A DNA stretch of 44,949 nucleotides, taken from assembly GCA_003223515.1 (NCBI GenBank), contig QHVI01000080.1:1-44949 (forward strand), given 5' to 3'. The notes beneath the pieces were generated by a model, which saw only the letters and a list, made by a program, of their open reading frames with translations, made no database searches and was not told where the DNA came from. Of this stretch, positions 24,764 to 32,363 are shown one piece after another. Within the stretch, counting starts at the first letter, position 1; every line of letters begins with the position of its first letter. The stretch is from Candidatus Angelobacter sp. Gp1-AA117 (GTDB lineage Bacteria; Acidobacteriota; Terriglobia; Terriglobales; Acidobacteriaceae). The position numbers and the translations under genes are program-made.

Positions 24764-25789
24764 ATGAGAAGGTTCTGCGCAGTCAACTTAATCCTGATTT
24801 TCACCTTTACCACCTGTTTCGCCGATTTCAAATACACCGAAAAGAGCAAAATCACCGGTGGTTCCATGATGGGCGCGGTAAAGTTCGCGGGCGCGTTCAG
24901 CAAAGACGCAAAACAGATGACCCAGGGAATGAATTCCACCATCACCTTCAAAGGCAACAAGATGCGCCGGGATGACGACTTGGGCAATGCCGAAATTTAT
25001 GATCTGGATGGCAGGCGCATCATCCACATCGATACCCGCAAAAAGTCTTATTCGGTGGTCACCTTTGACGAGATGCGGGCGCGTATTCAGGAAGAGCGGC
25101 GCAAGGCCGCCGAGCAGCAGGCGAAATCCAAAGATAAAAACGCGCAGGTCAAGATCACTCCCAAGGTCCAGATAACTCCCGGAAAAGGCACGAAAGAGCT
25201 GCTGGGCCAGACGGCCAAAGAAACCAAAATGCGCGTGGACATGGAAGTGCAATCAGATGATCCGCAATACAAAGGCCAGAGCGGAACCTTCTGGGTCACC
25301 TCCGATTCATGGCTTGCTTCGGTCAAGGGATCAGAGGAAGCGAAGCGGTTTTTCATGCGGCTGGCCAAAGAACTTGACTGGTTGCCGGGTGAGATGGCAG
25401 CCGGGGGCAACATTCAGATCGCGCCTGCCATGAATGAATTCCATAAAGATGTCGCTAACCTCAACGGGTTCCCTTTGCTGCAATACATCAGTGTAGGCGG
25501 CACTGGAACCGGACAATCCGGCCAGAGCGACAGTAAAGCGCAGTCATCACCTTCAACGCCGGGTGGCGCCATCGCCAAGGGCATTGGCGGGCTGTTCGGG
25601 AAAAAGAAGAAAAAAGAAGATGAACAGTCGCAGGATGCCGCCAGCACAGATTCCAAGCCGGCATCTCCGGCGAATTCCCTCATGGATATGACGGTTGAAG
25701 TAACTTCCGTCTCCACAGATCCAGTAGACAAAGCACTCTTCGAGATACCCGAAGGCTACAAGCAGGTGGAGGACAAAGGGCGGCATTGA
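24764..25789 (+). CDS. secreted protein of unknown function (DUF4412-like layout)
   Basis: About 341 residues from ATG 24764, which begins a signal peptide (MRRFCAVNLILIFTFTTCFA). The frame is open back to 24665, but the first part there has no signal. The mature protein starts DFKYTEKSKITGG, then a hydrophilic alpha/beta domain with FKGNKMRRDDDLGNAEIYDL and RIIHIDTRKKSYSVVTF, the strand pattern of DUF4412-type periplasmic proteins. A charged helix (about 105-130, EERRKAAEQQAKSKDKNA) interrupts it. A low-complexity Gly/Ser/Lys tract (SGQSDSKAQSSPSTPGG, KKKKKEDE) precedes a last conserved strand ending FEIPEGYKQVE. It is envelope-located; its role is unknown. Confidence 0.65.
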   Translation: MRRFCAVNLILIFTFTTCFADFKYTEKSKITGGSMMGAVKFAGAFSKDAKQMTQGMNSTITFKGNKMRRDDDLGNAEIYDLDGRRIIHIDTRKKSYSVVTFDEMRARIQEERRKAAEQQAKSKDKNAQVKITPKVQITPGKGTKELLGQTAKETKMRVDMEVQSDDPQYKGQSGTFWVTSDSWLASVKGSEEAKRFFMRLAKELDWLPGEMAAGGNIQIAPAMNEFHKDVANLNGFPLLQYISVGGTGTGQSGQSDSKAQSSPSTPGGAIAKGIGGLFGKKKKKEDEQSQDAASTDSKPASPANSLMDMTVEVTSVSTDPVDKALFEIPEGYKQVEDKGRH

Positions 25790-25822
25790 AAACAGAGATC
25801 GGGTCATCCGGTCACCGGGAAT

Positions 25823-25840
25823 CGGGTGATTTTGCACCCG
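25823..25840 (+). terminator. hairpin after the secreted protein gene
   Basis: CGGGTG/CACCCG with loop ATTTTG lies 34 bases after the stop at 25789, followed by GTTCCTTA, a poor T-tract. It is a candidate weak terminator. The rest of the gap to 26115 holds no gene, only the long leader of the next gene and its AAGGAGG. Confidence 0.4.
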
Positions 25841-26115
25841 GTTCCTTACTTCCATTCCAGCCAGATTTCACGGGCACCATTCTCTCCAAAATTCTCGTAA
25901 TGTAATCAGCCGTTTATCGCGGTCTGCGTCTCTCCTGCCAACCTGAGTTCCTGAACCAGCATCTCACGCCATCCAGAGCTGCTGGATTTTCCTGCCTTGT
26001 CAAACAGCTTGTCCGTACCCACTGCCTGCTAACTACGCCGGCCTTTAGACCTGGTTGGCTCAAACACGTTTTCTCAACTCAATTTAGCTTTCCCTAGCTC
26101 CCGAAGGAGGTCCCT

Positions 26116-26865
26116 ATGTCGCTCCATGGCCACGACCGAATGCACCGCGGCCTTGCTTTCCGCTCCTTGCTCCCCATGCTGCTCGTTCTGACCTTTGTCT
26201 CAGGTATTTCATCGAATGCCTCTGCCCAGGTAACACTGCTTTCTGACGACTTTAACGGGGCGTCACTCGATACCTCGAAATGGTCAGTGAGTGTCTTTAC
26301 CGGCTTTCAGGACACATCCATTCCTGTAACCCAGACCAGCGGACAACTCAGAATCGGACCACTTCTGCAGGGCACTGCTGCCAGTGGCTCACACTTTAAC
26401 GGCATCACGTCTGTGAACCGGTTTGATTTCACGGGCGCTTTTGCCTATGTGCAACTGGTGCAGCCTGCCGCCTCCAACACGACCGCGTTCACCATGTTTG
26501 CCGTCGGGAACGACAGCAACAATTTCTACCGATTCTATGTCTCGGGCACCAGCCTGGTGTGCGAACAGAAGATTGCCGGCACTAAAACCTCGCTGGCCAC
26601 GATTACTTACAATTCCGTCGCTCATCAGTTCCTGCGAATCCGCCATGACTCTGCCGCAGGCAATGTGATTTATGAGACCGCGCCCAACAACAATGGCGTA
26701 CCCGGTCCGTGGCTGCAGCAGTTCACCGGCACATGGAACACCACCGCGGTGCCTGTCACATCAGTGCTTTTCGAAATGAAGGCCGGCACCTCGTTCACTG
26801 AGACGAATCCGCCGGGCACAGTGATTTTCGACAACTTCAAAGCGGCAGTCCTGATTGTGCAATGA
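26116..26865 (+). CDS. secreted laminin-G/DUF1349-like beta-sandwich protein
   Basis: 249 residues. AAGGAGG at 26104-26110 precedes ATG 26116 by five bases. A signal peptide (SLLPMLLVLTFVSG...ASAQ) ends near residue 37. The mature part (LLSDDFNGASLDTSKWSV) has the start typical of concanavalin-like sandwich domains (DDFNG-LD-KW), and the late stretch VTSVLFEMKAGTSF...VIFDNF fits the same fold. These domains usually bind sugars or proteins outside the cell. Its TGA overlaps an ATG at 26862 of the di-haem gene frame, and that gene's own ribosome site is 57 bases further on, so the two form an operon. Confidence 0.7.
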   Translation: MSLHGHDRMHRGLAFRSLLPMLLVLTFVSGISSNASAQVTLLSDDFNGASLDTSKWSVSVFTGFQDTSIPVTQTSGQLRIGPLLQGTAASGSHFNGITSVNRFDFTGAFAYVQLVQPAASNTTAFTMFAVGNDSNNFYRFYVSGTSLVCEQKIAGTKTSLATITYNSVAHQFLRIRHDSAAGNVIYETAPNNNGVPGPWLQQFTGTWNTTAVPVTSVLFEMKAGTSFTETNPPGTVIFDNFKAAVLIVQ

Positions 26866-26921
26866 GTTTCTTCGCTCATCGCCAGACACGAAACTACATG
26901 GAAAAGTCGATGGTTCGATTT

Positions 26922-26927
26922 AGGAGG
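26922..26927 (+). promoter_or_regulatory. ribosome binding site deciding the cytochrome start
   Basis: AGGAGG lies six bases before ATG 26934, where the signal peptide begins. It rules against the ATG at 26862 that overlaps the upstream stop. Confidence 0.75.
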
Positions 26928-26933
26928 AATTTG

Positions 26934-28370
26934 ATGAAAGCGCTGAAGTTTGCTTCAGTTTCGGTTTTTGCAACCGTGGTGTTGCTTATTGGAACTGCCG
27001 CTGCTCAAACAGATCCCGGCCCCCGTGGCGGCGCGCCGGGAGCAGGCGGTCCGCTGGGTTCCGTAACTCGCAACGAGTGCGTGGACAAACCACCAGGCAA
27101 CGGAATTGTTACCTGTGATATCCAGAATTTCTTTACCGATGCACAAATGCGTTTCCAGGAAGTTGATTCCGTCTCCGGCACCATCCAGGGCGAGAACGGA
27201 ATCGGGCTCGGTCCACGCTTCAATTCCAGAGGCTGCGGATTATGCCATGCCCAGCCGGCAACCGGTGGCACCAGCCCCTCCACCAATCCGCAGGTAACAG
27301 ATGCCAATGCAGATGGGGCGCAAAACACAATCCCATCCTTCATCATGGCCAACGGGCCAGTGCGTGAAGCGCGGTTCCCGTTCTTTTTCGATTCTGACGG
27401 GAATCCCAACCCGAATGCACCCAATGGCGGCGTGGAAGACCTGTTCACCATCACCGGCCGTTCCGATGCGAATGGCTGCGCGATTTCCCAGCCCAGCTTT
27501 GCCCTGGCGCAGCAGACAAACAACATCATTTTTCGGATTCCTACACCGACGTTCGGTGGAGGACTGATCGAGAACATTGACGACTCAACGCTACTGGCGA
27601 ATCAGGCTGCCAATGCCAACAGCCTGGGAATTGCCGGCACCTTCAATCACAATGGCAATGACGGCACCATCAGCCGTTTCGGCTGGAAGGCGCAAAACAA
27701 GTCGCTGGAGATGTTTGCCGGCGAAGCCTACAACGTGGAACAAGGCGTAAGCAATGAGTTGTTCACGCAGGAACGCCCGTTGCCCGGCGAAGACCAGCAA
27801 TCAGGACTGCCGGCAAACTGCCGCATCAATCCTACGCCGGAAGACCACACGAATTTCAACCTCAGCACGCACCCTCAACCCACTACCGTAGACACGCCCA
27901 GTGACGTAGTGCAGTTTGCCATGTTCATGCGACTGCTGGCGCCACCTGCACGTTCTACCAGTACACCCGGAGGCGGAACTTCCATTGCCAATGGGAACTC
28001 TCTCTTTGGCTCTATTGGATGCTCCGTTTGTCATACGCCATCGCTCCGGACCGCTCCTTCCTCGTTTACCACGGACTTGAGCAATGCTCTCGCCAACCTG
28101 TTCAGTGATCTGGAAATTCATCACATGGGTACGGGGCTGGCGGACAATGTCTCACAGGGCTCGGCAGGCGGAGACCAGTTCCGCTCAGCGCCCTTGTGGG
28201 GATTGGGACAACGACTCTTCTTCATCCATGATGGCCGCTGCAACGATCTGCTGTGCGCCATCCAGGCACATCAAAGCAGTGGCAGTGAAGCCAACACTGT
28301 GATTGCAAACTTCAACAATCTCAGCTCTAGCCAGAAACAGGATGTCCTGAATTTTCTGCGCTCGCTGTAG
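26934..28370 (+). CDS. di-haem cytochrome, DHOR/DUF1111 (thiol-oxidoreductase-like) family
   Basis: 478 residues with a signal peptide (LKFASVSVFATVVLLIGTAAAQ). There are two c-type haem motifs: Cys101-Gly-Leu-Cys-His105 (RGCGLCHAQPATGG) and Cys363-Ser-Val-Cys-His367 (IGCSVCHTPS). The C-terminal LFFIHDGRCNDLLCAIQAHQ block followed by LSSSQKQDVLNFLRSL is characteristic of DUF1111/DHOR proteins, which share the MauG/CcpA-like di-haem fold. It acts in the periplasm as an electron carrier or peroxidase-like oxidase, with the substrate unknown. A Gly/Pro-rich stretch follows the signal peptide (PRGGAPGAGGP). It is co-transcribed with the laminin-G-like protein, which may be its partner. Iron-transport DHORs (with EfeO/M75 neighbours) are not supported here. 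Confidence 0.85.
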   Translation: MKALKFASVSVFATVVLLIGTAAAQTDPGPRGGAPGAGGPLGSVTRNECVDKPPGNGIVTCDIQNFFTDAQMRFQEVDSVSGTIQGENGIGLGPRFNSRGCGLCHAQPATGGTSPSTNPQVTDANADGAQNTIPSFIMANGPVREARFPFFFDSDGNPNPNAPNGGVEDLFTITGRSDANGCAISQPSFALAQQTNNIIFRIPTPTFGGGLIENIDDSTLLANQAANANSLGIAGTFNHNGNDGTISRFGWKAQNKSLEMFAGEAYNVEQGVSNELFTQERPLPGEDQQSGLPANCRINPTPEDHTNFNLSTHPQPTTVDTPSDVVQFAMFMRLLAPPARSTSTPGGGTSIANGNSLFGSIGCSVCHTPSLRTAPSSFTTDLSNALANLFSDLEIHHMGTGLADNVSQGSAGGDQFRSAPLWGLGQRLFFIHDGRCNDLLCAIQAHQSSGSEANTVIANFNNLSSSQKQDVLNFLRSL

Positions 28371-28401
28371 TTGCTGAACTTCACCAATGCCACGACTGCG
28401 G

Positions 28402-28436
28402 GTAGTGGGTCACTTTCTTTGAAAGTAACCCACTAC
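28402..28436. repeat. REP-like hairpin with GTGGGTCACTTTC arms
   Basis: GTAGTGGGTCACTTTC (28402-28417) pairs with GAAAGTAACCCACTAC (28421-28436) over 16 positions with one mismatch and a TTT loop. It lies 31 bases after the cytochrome stop and may act as its terminator, but there is no T-tract. Its core is shared with the hairpin at 1756-1787. Confidence 0.65.
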
Positions 28437-28481
28437 GTGACTTTGTCATTCCAAAGCTCCGCTAAGCGCACGCGTGTTTTC

Positions 28482-28550
28482 TCAGCCCCGGGGTCCCCAA
28501 AATGCGCCGGTGTTGCGCGTTTTGGGGTGGAGGGCGTGAGTAGGGGCTGA
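28482..28550. repeat. nested inverted repeat (cruciform-type element)
   Basis: The outer arms TCAGCCCC (28482-28489) and GGGGCTGA (28543-28550) are perfect. Inside, CCCCAAAATGCGC (28495-28507) pairs with GCGCGTTTTGGGG (28515-28527) with one G-T wobble. It is 69 bases in all and non-coding, distinct in sequence from the 28402 hairpin. The 28371-28663 gap otherwise holds nothing I can name. Confidence 0.65.
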
Positions 28551-28663
28551 AGAATCTGCCCCGCTGTCATTTAAGCAGGCGAGAATCTCTCCTCATTACT
28601 CTGAGCTCCTGGATGAAGAAAAAAACAGGCATAAAGGCATATGTCTGTTCATCCGAAGCAGCC

Positions 28664-29635
28664 CTAATCAGGTGACTTTGGCGCTGGGCCGGCTGGCTTG
28701 GCGGGAGTCGTTTGCGCTGCACCGAACAGAATGCCGGTTTCCACCTCTGATGGCTGACCGTTCTGCATGTATGGATTGAACTTCCATTGCAGAAGCGCCT
28801 GTTTGATGATCTCTGCCTGATCGGGAAACGCGCTGATGAAGTGAACGTGCTTCACTTTACCCTCTTTGCTGATGATGACTCGACCCGGGATAGGATTGAA
28901 CCTGCGGTCTTTGAGCACTGGGTCGACTTTGTAAGTAAGGCTATTCCCGCCAGCGTAATTCCCGATGCATACCGGGGAGTTACCATCAGTGAACTTGACT
29001 CCGTCCATCTGCTGGATCAGCTTCTCCAGCAATGCGGGATCACGGCTGGTAAAGACAAACTCCAGCGCATGACAGCGGGCCTCAGTGGCCAGCACGTAGA
29101 AATGCAGTCCGGCAACCGGAGCGACATAATCCAAGCGAATGAAGGGACGATTGGCGATTTTGATTTCTGCCGGAGGTCTTTCCACCTTGTACTCCGGGCC
29201 GAGTGTTTCTTTCATATGCCGGATCAATTCCACCACATTACCCGCAGGCAACAACGTAAAGAACAGGTCCTGCGCCTGAATCAGAATGGTTCCCGAAATC
29301 TGATCGTTCGATGACTTGGCTGGCCTGAGTTCCGCCAGCACGTAATAGCCGTGATCAGAAGGAGGCGGACCTTTGAACTCCTCATGCCATCCCGAAGGGA
29401 TGGGATAGGAAAGATGAAAGTACTGGTTGGTGTAGACGTTGTTCAGGATCACGCCATTTTCCGGGACGGGCGTTTCAGTATCGGTAGCGCTGGGCACAGC
29501 TCCGCGGACGAAGATGGTTCTTTCAGGGATCTTCTTGTCTTGTTGGGGTGAGGATGGAGTCGATTGTCCCCAGCAGGAGAGCGTTGCAATGATCAGCAGC
29601 TTGGAGATCAACTCCTGGTGCAAGCCTGAAAACAT
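28664..29635 (-). CDS. exported protein with TonB-C-like C-terminal domain
   Basis: 323 residues. A hydrophobic N-terminus (ISKLLIIATLSCWGQS) suggests export, possibly as a lipoprotein, although the lipobox is imperfect. The middle (YTNQYFHLSYPIPSGWHEEFKG) looks like a PsbP/DUF1795-type domain found in envelope proteins. The C-terminus (PGRVIISKEGKVKHVHFIS, then IIKQALLQWKFNPYMQNGQP) matches the TonB C-terminal/energy-transducer fold that Acidobacteriota often append to secreted proteins. It lacks the N-terminal TonB anchor plus proline-rich linker. There are no ExbBD genes nearby, so a true TonB role is doubtful. It is encoded on its own, 115 bases upstream of the proline-repeat gene's stop. 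Confidence 0.6.
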   Translation of the reverse strand: MFSGLHQELISKLLIIATLSCWGQSTPSSPQQDKKIPERTIFVRGAVPSATDTETPVPENGVILNNVYTNQYFHLSYPIPSGWHEEFKGPPPSDHGYYVLAELRPAKSSNDQISGTILIQAQDLFFTLLPAGNVVELIRHMKETLGPEYKVERPPAEIKIANRPFIRLDYVAPVAGLHFYVLATEARCHALEFVFTSRDPALLEKLIQQMDGVKFTDGNSPVCIGNYAGGNSLTYKVDPVLKDRRFNPIPGRVIISKEGKVKHVHFISAFPDQAEIIKQALLQWKFNPYMQNGQPSEVETGILFGAAQTTPAKPAGPAPKSPD

Positions 29636-29749
29636 GAAAGATATTGTCTCACTGAATCGCAGTTCTCTTGTGCGTACAACCCCTTTCGCAGCGAATCGGG
29701 GTAGGGCTCCGAGGAAAAGCTTACATACATTAGCCGGACAGAAGAATTT

Positions 29750-31423
29750 TTACCAGAATTGCCACCAAGGCGGCCGGTTCGTGTTTGTCACGGAGAGAGT
29801 GACGGGGTTAGCATAGTCCGGCCGGGCGGAATGGAAGTCATGGAATGACTGATTGAGCCCTTCACCATACATCTGGAAATACCATCGGGGATCGGCATTG
29901 GCCATCCTGCCATCGCCACGCGCATAATTTTCCAGAGTGACGCGGTCGCCGCCGCTTTTAGCTACGACACCAGCAAAATGATATATCCAGCCCAGGTCCC
30001 GGTCAGAGTTGGAAGCAATATCATGGACACGGCTGGTTCCGTTCGGCTGCGGGGTGCCATGGCCAATGGTTGCGATCATATAGGCGTCGCCGATTTCGGG
30101 TCGCGCGTGTTCATTGGCCTGAAGCCGCCGCACCTGGTCTGCATTACGGTGGTTCACATAGCGGTCCGCCTGAAGGTTCGCCAGATCTTCATTGGTTATA
30201 GTGTTGTCCCTGAACAACGCTATCTGTCGTTGCTCAGAGACACCGCCAATTCGCCACGCCACATCCAGTGCGCGTGCTTCGGCCCCACCGGGTTGGCCAA
30301 AATCCCCGGCATTGATTCCCATGACCCGGGCCCCCATTTCATTGCAATTCTGAGGAGCATTATCAGCATTGCCGCCGTTGAACACGGGAGTCACCGACCT
30401 CAGGCGCCTGGTGCTCCACCAGCCAGTCAGAATCGAAACGGTTTGCGCACCCGGGGTCAGGCGGAATTCGGAATTGACGCGGGCGAGTTCGTTGTTGGAA
30501 GTGTTGATCACCTCCTGGGTCGCATAGAATTCCTTGGGCTGACGCTGATTGAGGTTAGTGTCTTCAATCGCCATGTTGTTATCGTTGGAAACCCGCAATG
30601 AAAACCCGCCAGGATGATTGACTATGTTTGCCGCATTTCCGCCAACATTCGCAAGGAAATCATTCGGCGCTGCATGAATGCCGGGTTCCTGGGCCGGCAA
30701 CTGCGCTCCGTTAACAACTGCGTATGGGTAACCACCCCATTCTCTGATGGCTGGCATGTGATTGAGTATCTTGGCGCCAGCCAATATGTGATACCGCTGG
30801 ATGGCCGAATGCGCTGTTCCGGGTGGTTGTGGGCCAGTTACCGGAGGAGCCGGTTTCGGGCCACTCGCAGTTCCCACATTCGCCGCTTCAGCTCTGGCCC
30901 CAACTGTGGGCCGGATTGGCCTGATGTCCAGCTTCGGCCTTGCGGATACTGCCTGCGCGACTGGACGACCGGTGGCCGGCATCATGGCTTGTAGCGTCTC
31001 CCGGGCGGGCGATGGCTGATAAACAGGAGGAGACACCGCACGTTGCTTCACCGGCGGCATGGGAATTTGTGGGACAGCCTGAGGTATGAATTGGCGTGGC
31101 GCACGATGGTGGGCCGGCATCATGGCTTGTAGTGCCTCTCGGGCAGGTGAGGGCTGGTAAACAGGAGGAGCCGGACGGCCCTTTGCCGGCATCATGAGGT
31201 TTCGCGACACAGATTGTCCGACGGGGTGAGGCGAAGGTAGCTTATTAACCGGCATCCTTGCCTGGAGCACCTCTCGCGCGGGCGAGGGGCGATACACGGG
31301 TGGAGCAGGCCAGAGGGCATGGGCGGGAATGGAGCGCGAAGGCAAAGCGGAAGCCGCAGGTGATGGCGTTCTGGACTTCAAACCACCTGATTGAGACCGG
31401 CTTTGCACAACGTCTTTCGGCAT
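29750..31423 (-). CDS. large proline-repeat protein with C-terminal Cys/His domain, candidate toxin or effector
   Basis: 557 residues from ATG 31423, preceded by GGGAG seven bases upstream. The frame opens at a GTG at 31453 that lacks one. There is no signal peptide. The N-terminal ~200 residues are Pro/Ala/Arg-rich with three copies of a 19-residue unit (PPVYxPSPARExLQAxMP) at about 40-58, 85-103 and 131-149, a period of ~45 residues. An AIQRYHI junction follows. The C-terminal part has Cys360 in PQNCNEMGARVMG, His482 in WIYHFAGVVAKSGGDRVTLEN, WYFQMYG and QSFHDFHS, an arrangement that could be a papain/transglutaminase-like Cys-His site. Similar H-x-A-x-V-V...D-x-V-T-L-E-N patterns occur, from memory, in proteins tied to contractile injection systems (DUF4157 group). 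No secretion genes lie here. Function is inferred only. Confidence 0.5.
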   Translation of the reverse strand: MPKDVVQSRSQSGGLKSRTPSPAASALPSRSIPAHALWPAPPVYRPSPAREVLQARMPVNKLPSPHPVGQSVSRNLMMPAKGRPAPPVYQPSPAREALQAMMPAHHRAPRQFIPQAVPQIPMPPVKQRAVSPPVYQPSPARETLQAMMPATGRPVAQAVSARPKLDIRPIRPTVGARAEAANVGTASGPKPAPPVTGPQPPGTAHSAIQRYHILAGAKILNHMPAIREWGGYPYAVVNGAQLPAQEPGIHAAPNDFLANVGGNAANIVNHPGGFSLRVSNDNNMAIEDTNLNQRQPKEFYATQEVINTSNNELARVNSEFRLTPGAQTVSILTGWWSTRRLRSVTPVFNGGNADNAPQNCNEMGARVMGINAGDFGQPGGAEARALDVAWRIGGVSEQRQIALFRDNTITNEDLANLQADRYVNHRNADQVRRLQANEHARPEIGDAYMIATIGHGTPQPNGTSRVHDIASNSDRDLGWIYHFAGVVAKSGGDRVTLENYARGDGRMANADPRWYFQMYGEGLNQSFHDFHSARPDYANPVTLSVTNTNRPPWWQFW

Positions 31424-31526
31424 GAATCTACTCCCAAGCACCCTTCCGGGCACGGCGTTTCAAGACGGTCTATTGCAGTGAGCTATTTCAAACAGTTTAC
31501 CAGCCGCGGGTAATTGTGCCATGCGG

Positions 31527-32363
31527 TTATGGTTTGAGTACCACTTTGTCGTTCACTCGTTCCAGATACGACCACGGGACATCAGGATCGTGAGTGAAGA
31601 TGGTCAACCAGTTCTGGCTGATGGCCTGTTCGTAATACTTCTTGCGGTTCTCAATGGTTTCCAGCGGGAACAGGTCATAGGCCATCACCCAGGTAATATC
31701 CAAGTGCCAGGTGGTGGGAATGAGATCAGAGATGTAGCAGGCGGTTTTGCCACCGCTGCGGATGAACACCGCCTGCAGGTTGCGCGTGTGCCCGGGATAG
31801 ACAGCAACCGAGATGCCGGGCGCGATGTCTGCGGGGCCATTCAATAGCTGCATCTGGCCGGAAGAGATCAGCGGGTTGTAGTTGTCGCTGATGTAGCTGA
31901 TGCGGTCGCGCTCGAGTTGAAGCTGGCCATGCCGCCACTCGCCTTCCTGCACGAAATATTTGGCTTTCGGGAAGGTGGCCACGGCGCGCCCGCCTTTGTA
32001 GACGGTGTTCCAGCCGCAGTGGTCGAAATGCAGATGGCTGTTGATGACGATATCGATGTCATCCGGCGCGAGCCCGGTTGCATGGAGATTTTCCAATAGC
32101 TTCTCTTTAGGCTCATAGAACTGCTTCATCTTTGCAGAGAGCTTATTCCCGATTCCGGTTTCAATCAGGATGTTCTGCTTGCCGGTACGCACCAGGACCG
32201 AGTTCAGGCCGGCATAGATGCGGTTCTTCTCGTCAGGCTTGACCTTGCGCTCCCACAGCACTTTGGGAACGACGCCAAAGAAGGCGCCGCCGTCAGAGAT
32301 GTAGAAGCCGTCTGAAAGGGCAGTTAGCTCAAAATCACCCCAGGAAATGCTCTGGTTGTTCAC
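31527..32363 (-). CDS. metallo-beta-lactamase-fold hydrolase
   Basis: 278 residues. The zinc-binding H-x-H-x-D-H motif is NSHLHFDHCGW, followed later by a His in VYPGHTRNLQA and the bridging Asp in CYISDLIPTTWH. The overall layout, with a long N-terminal strand pair and the metal motif near residue 110, resembles AHL lactonase-type MBL hydrolases. The substrate is unknown. No signal peptide is seen. Its ATG overlaps the stop of the S9 peptidase (ATGA, 32360-32363), so the two are translated together. Confidence 0.85.
   Translation of the reverse strand: MNNQSISWGDFELTALSDGFYISDGGAFFGVVPKVLWERKVKPDEKNRIYAGLNSVLVRTGKQNILIETGIGNKLSAKMKQFYEPKEKLLENLHATGLAPDDIDIVINSHLHFDHCGWNTVYKGGRAVATFPKAKYFVQEGEWRHGQLQLERDRISYISDNYNPLISSGQMQLLNGPADIAPGISVAVYPGHTRNLQAVFIRSGGKTACYISDLIPTTWHLDITWVMAYDLFPLETIENRKKYYEQAISQNWLTIFTHDPDVPWSYLERVNDKVVLKP

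Noticed and set aside
28664-29635. True TonB energy transducer
   Set aside because: The C-terminal fold fits, but there is no membrane anchor with a proline linker and no ExbB/ExbD genes nearby.
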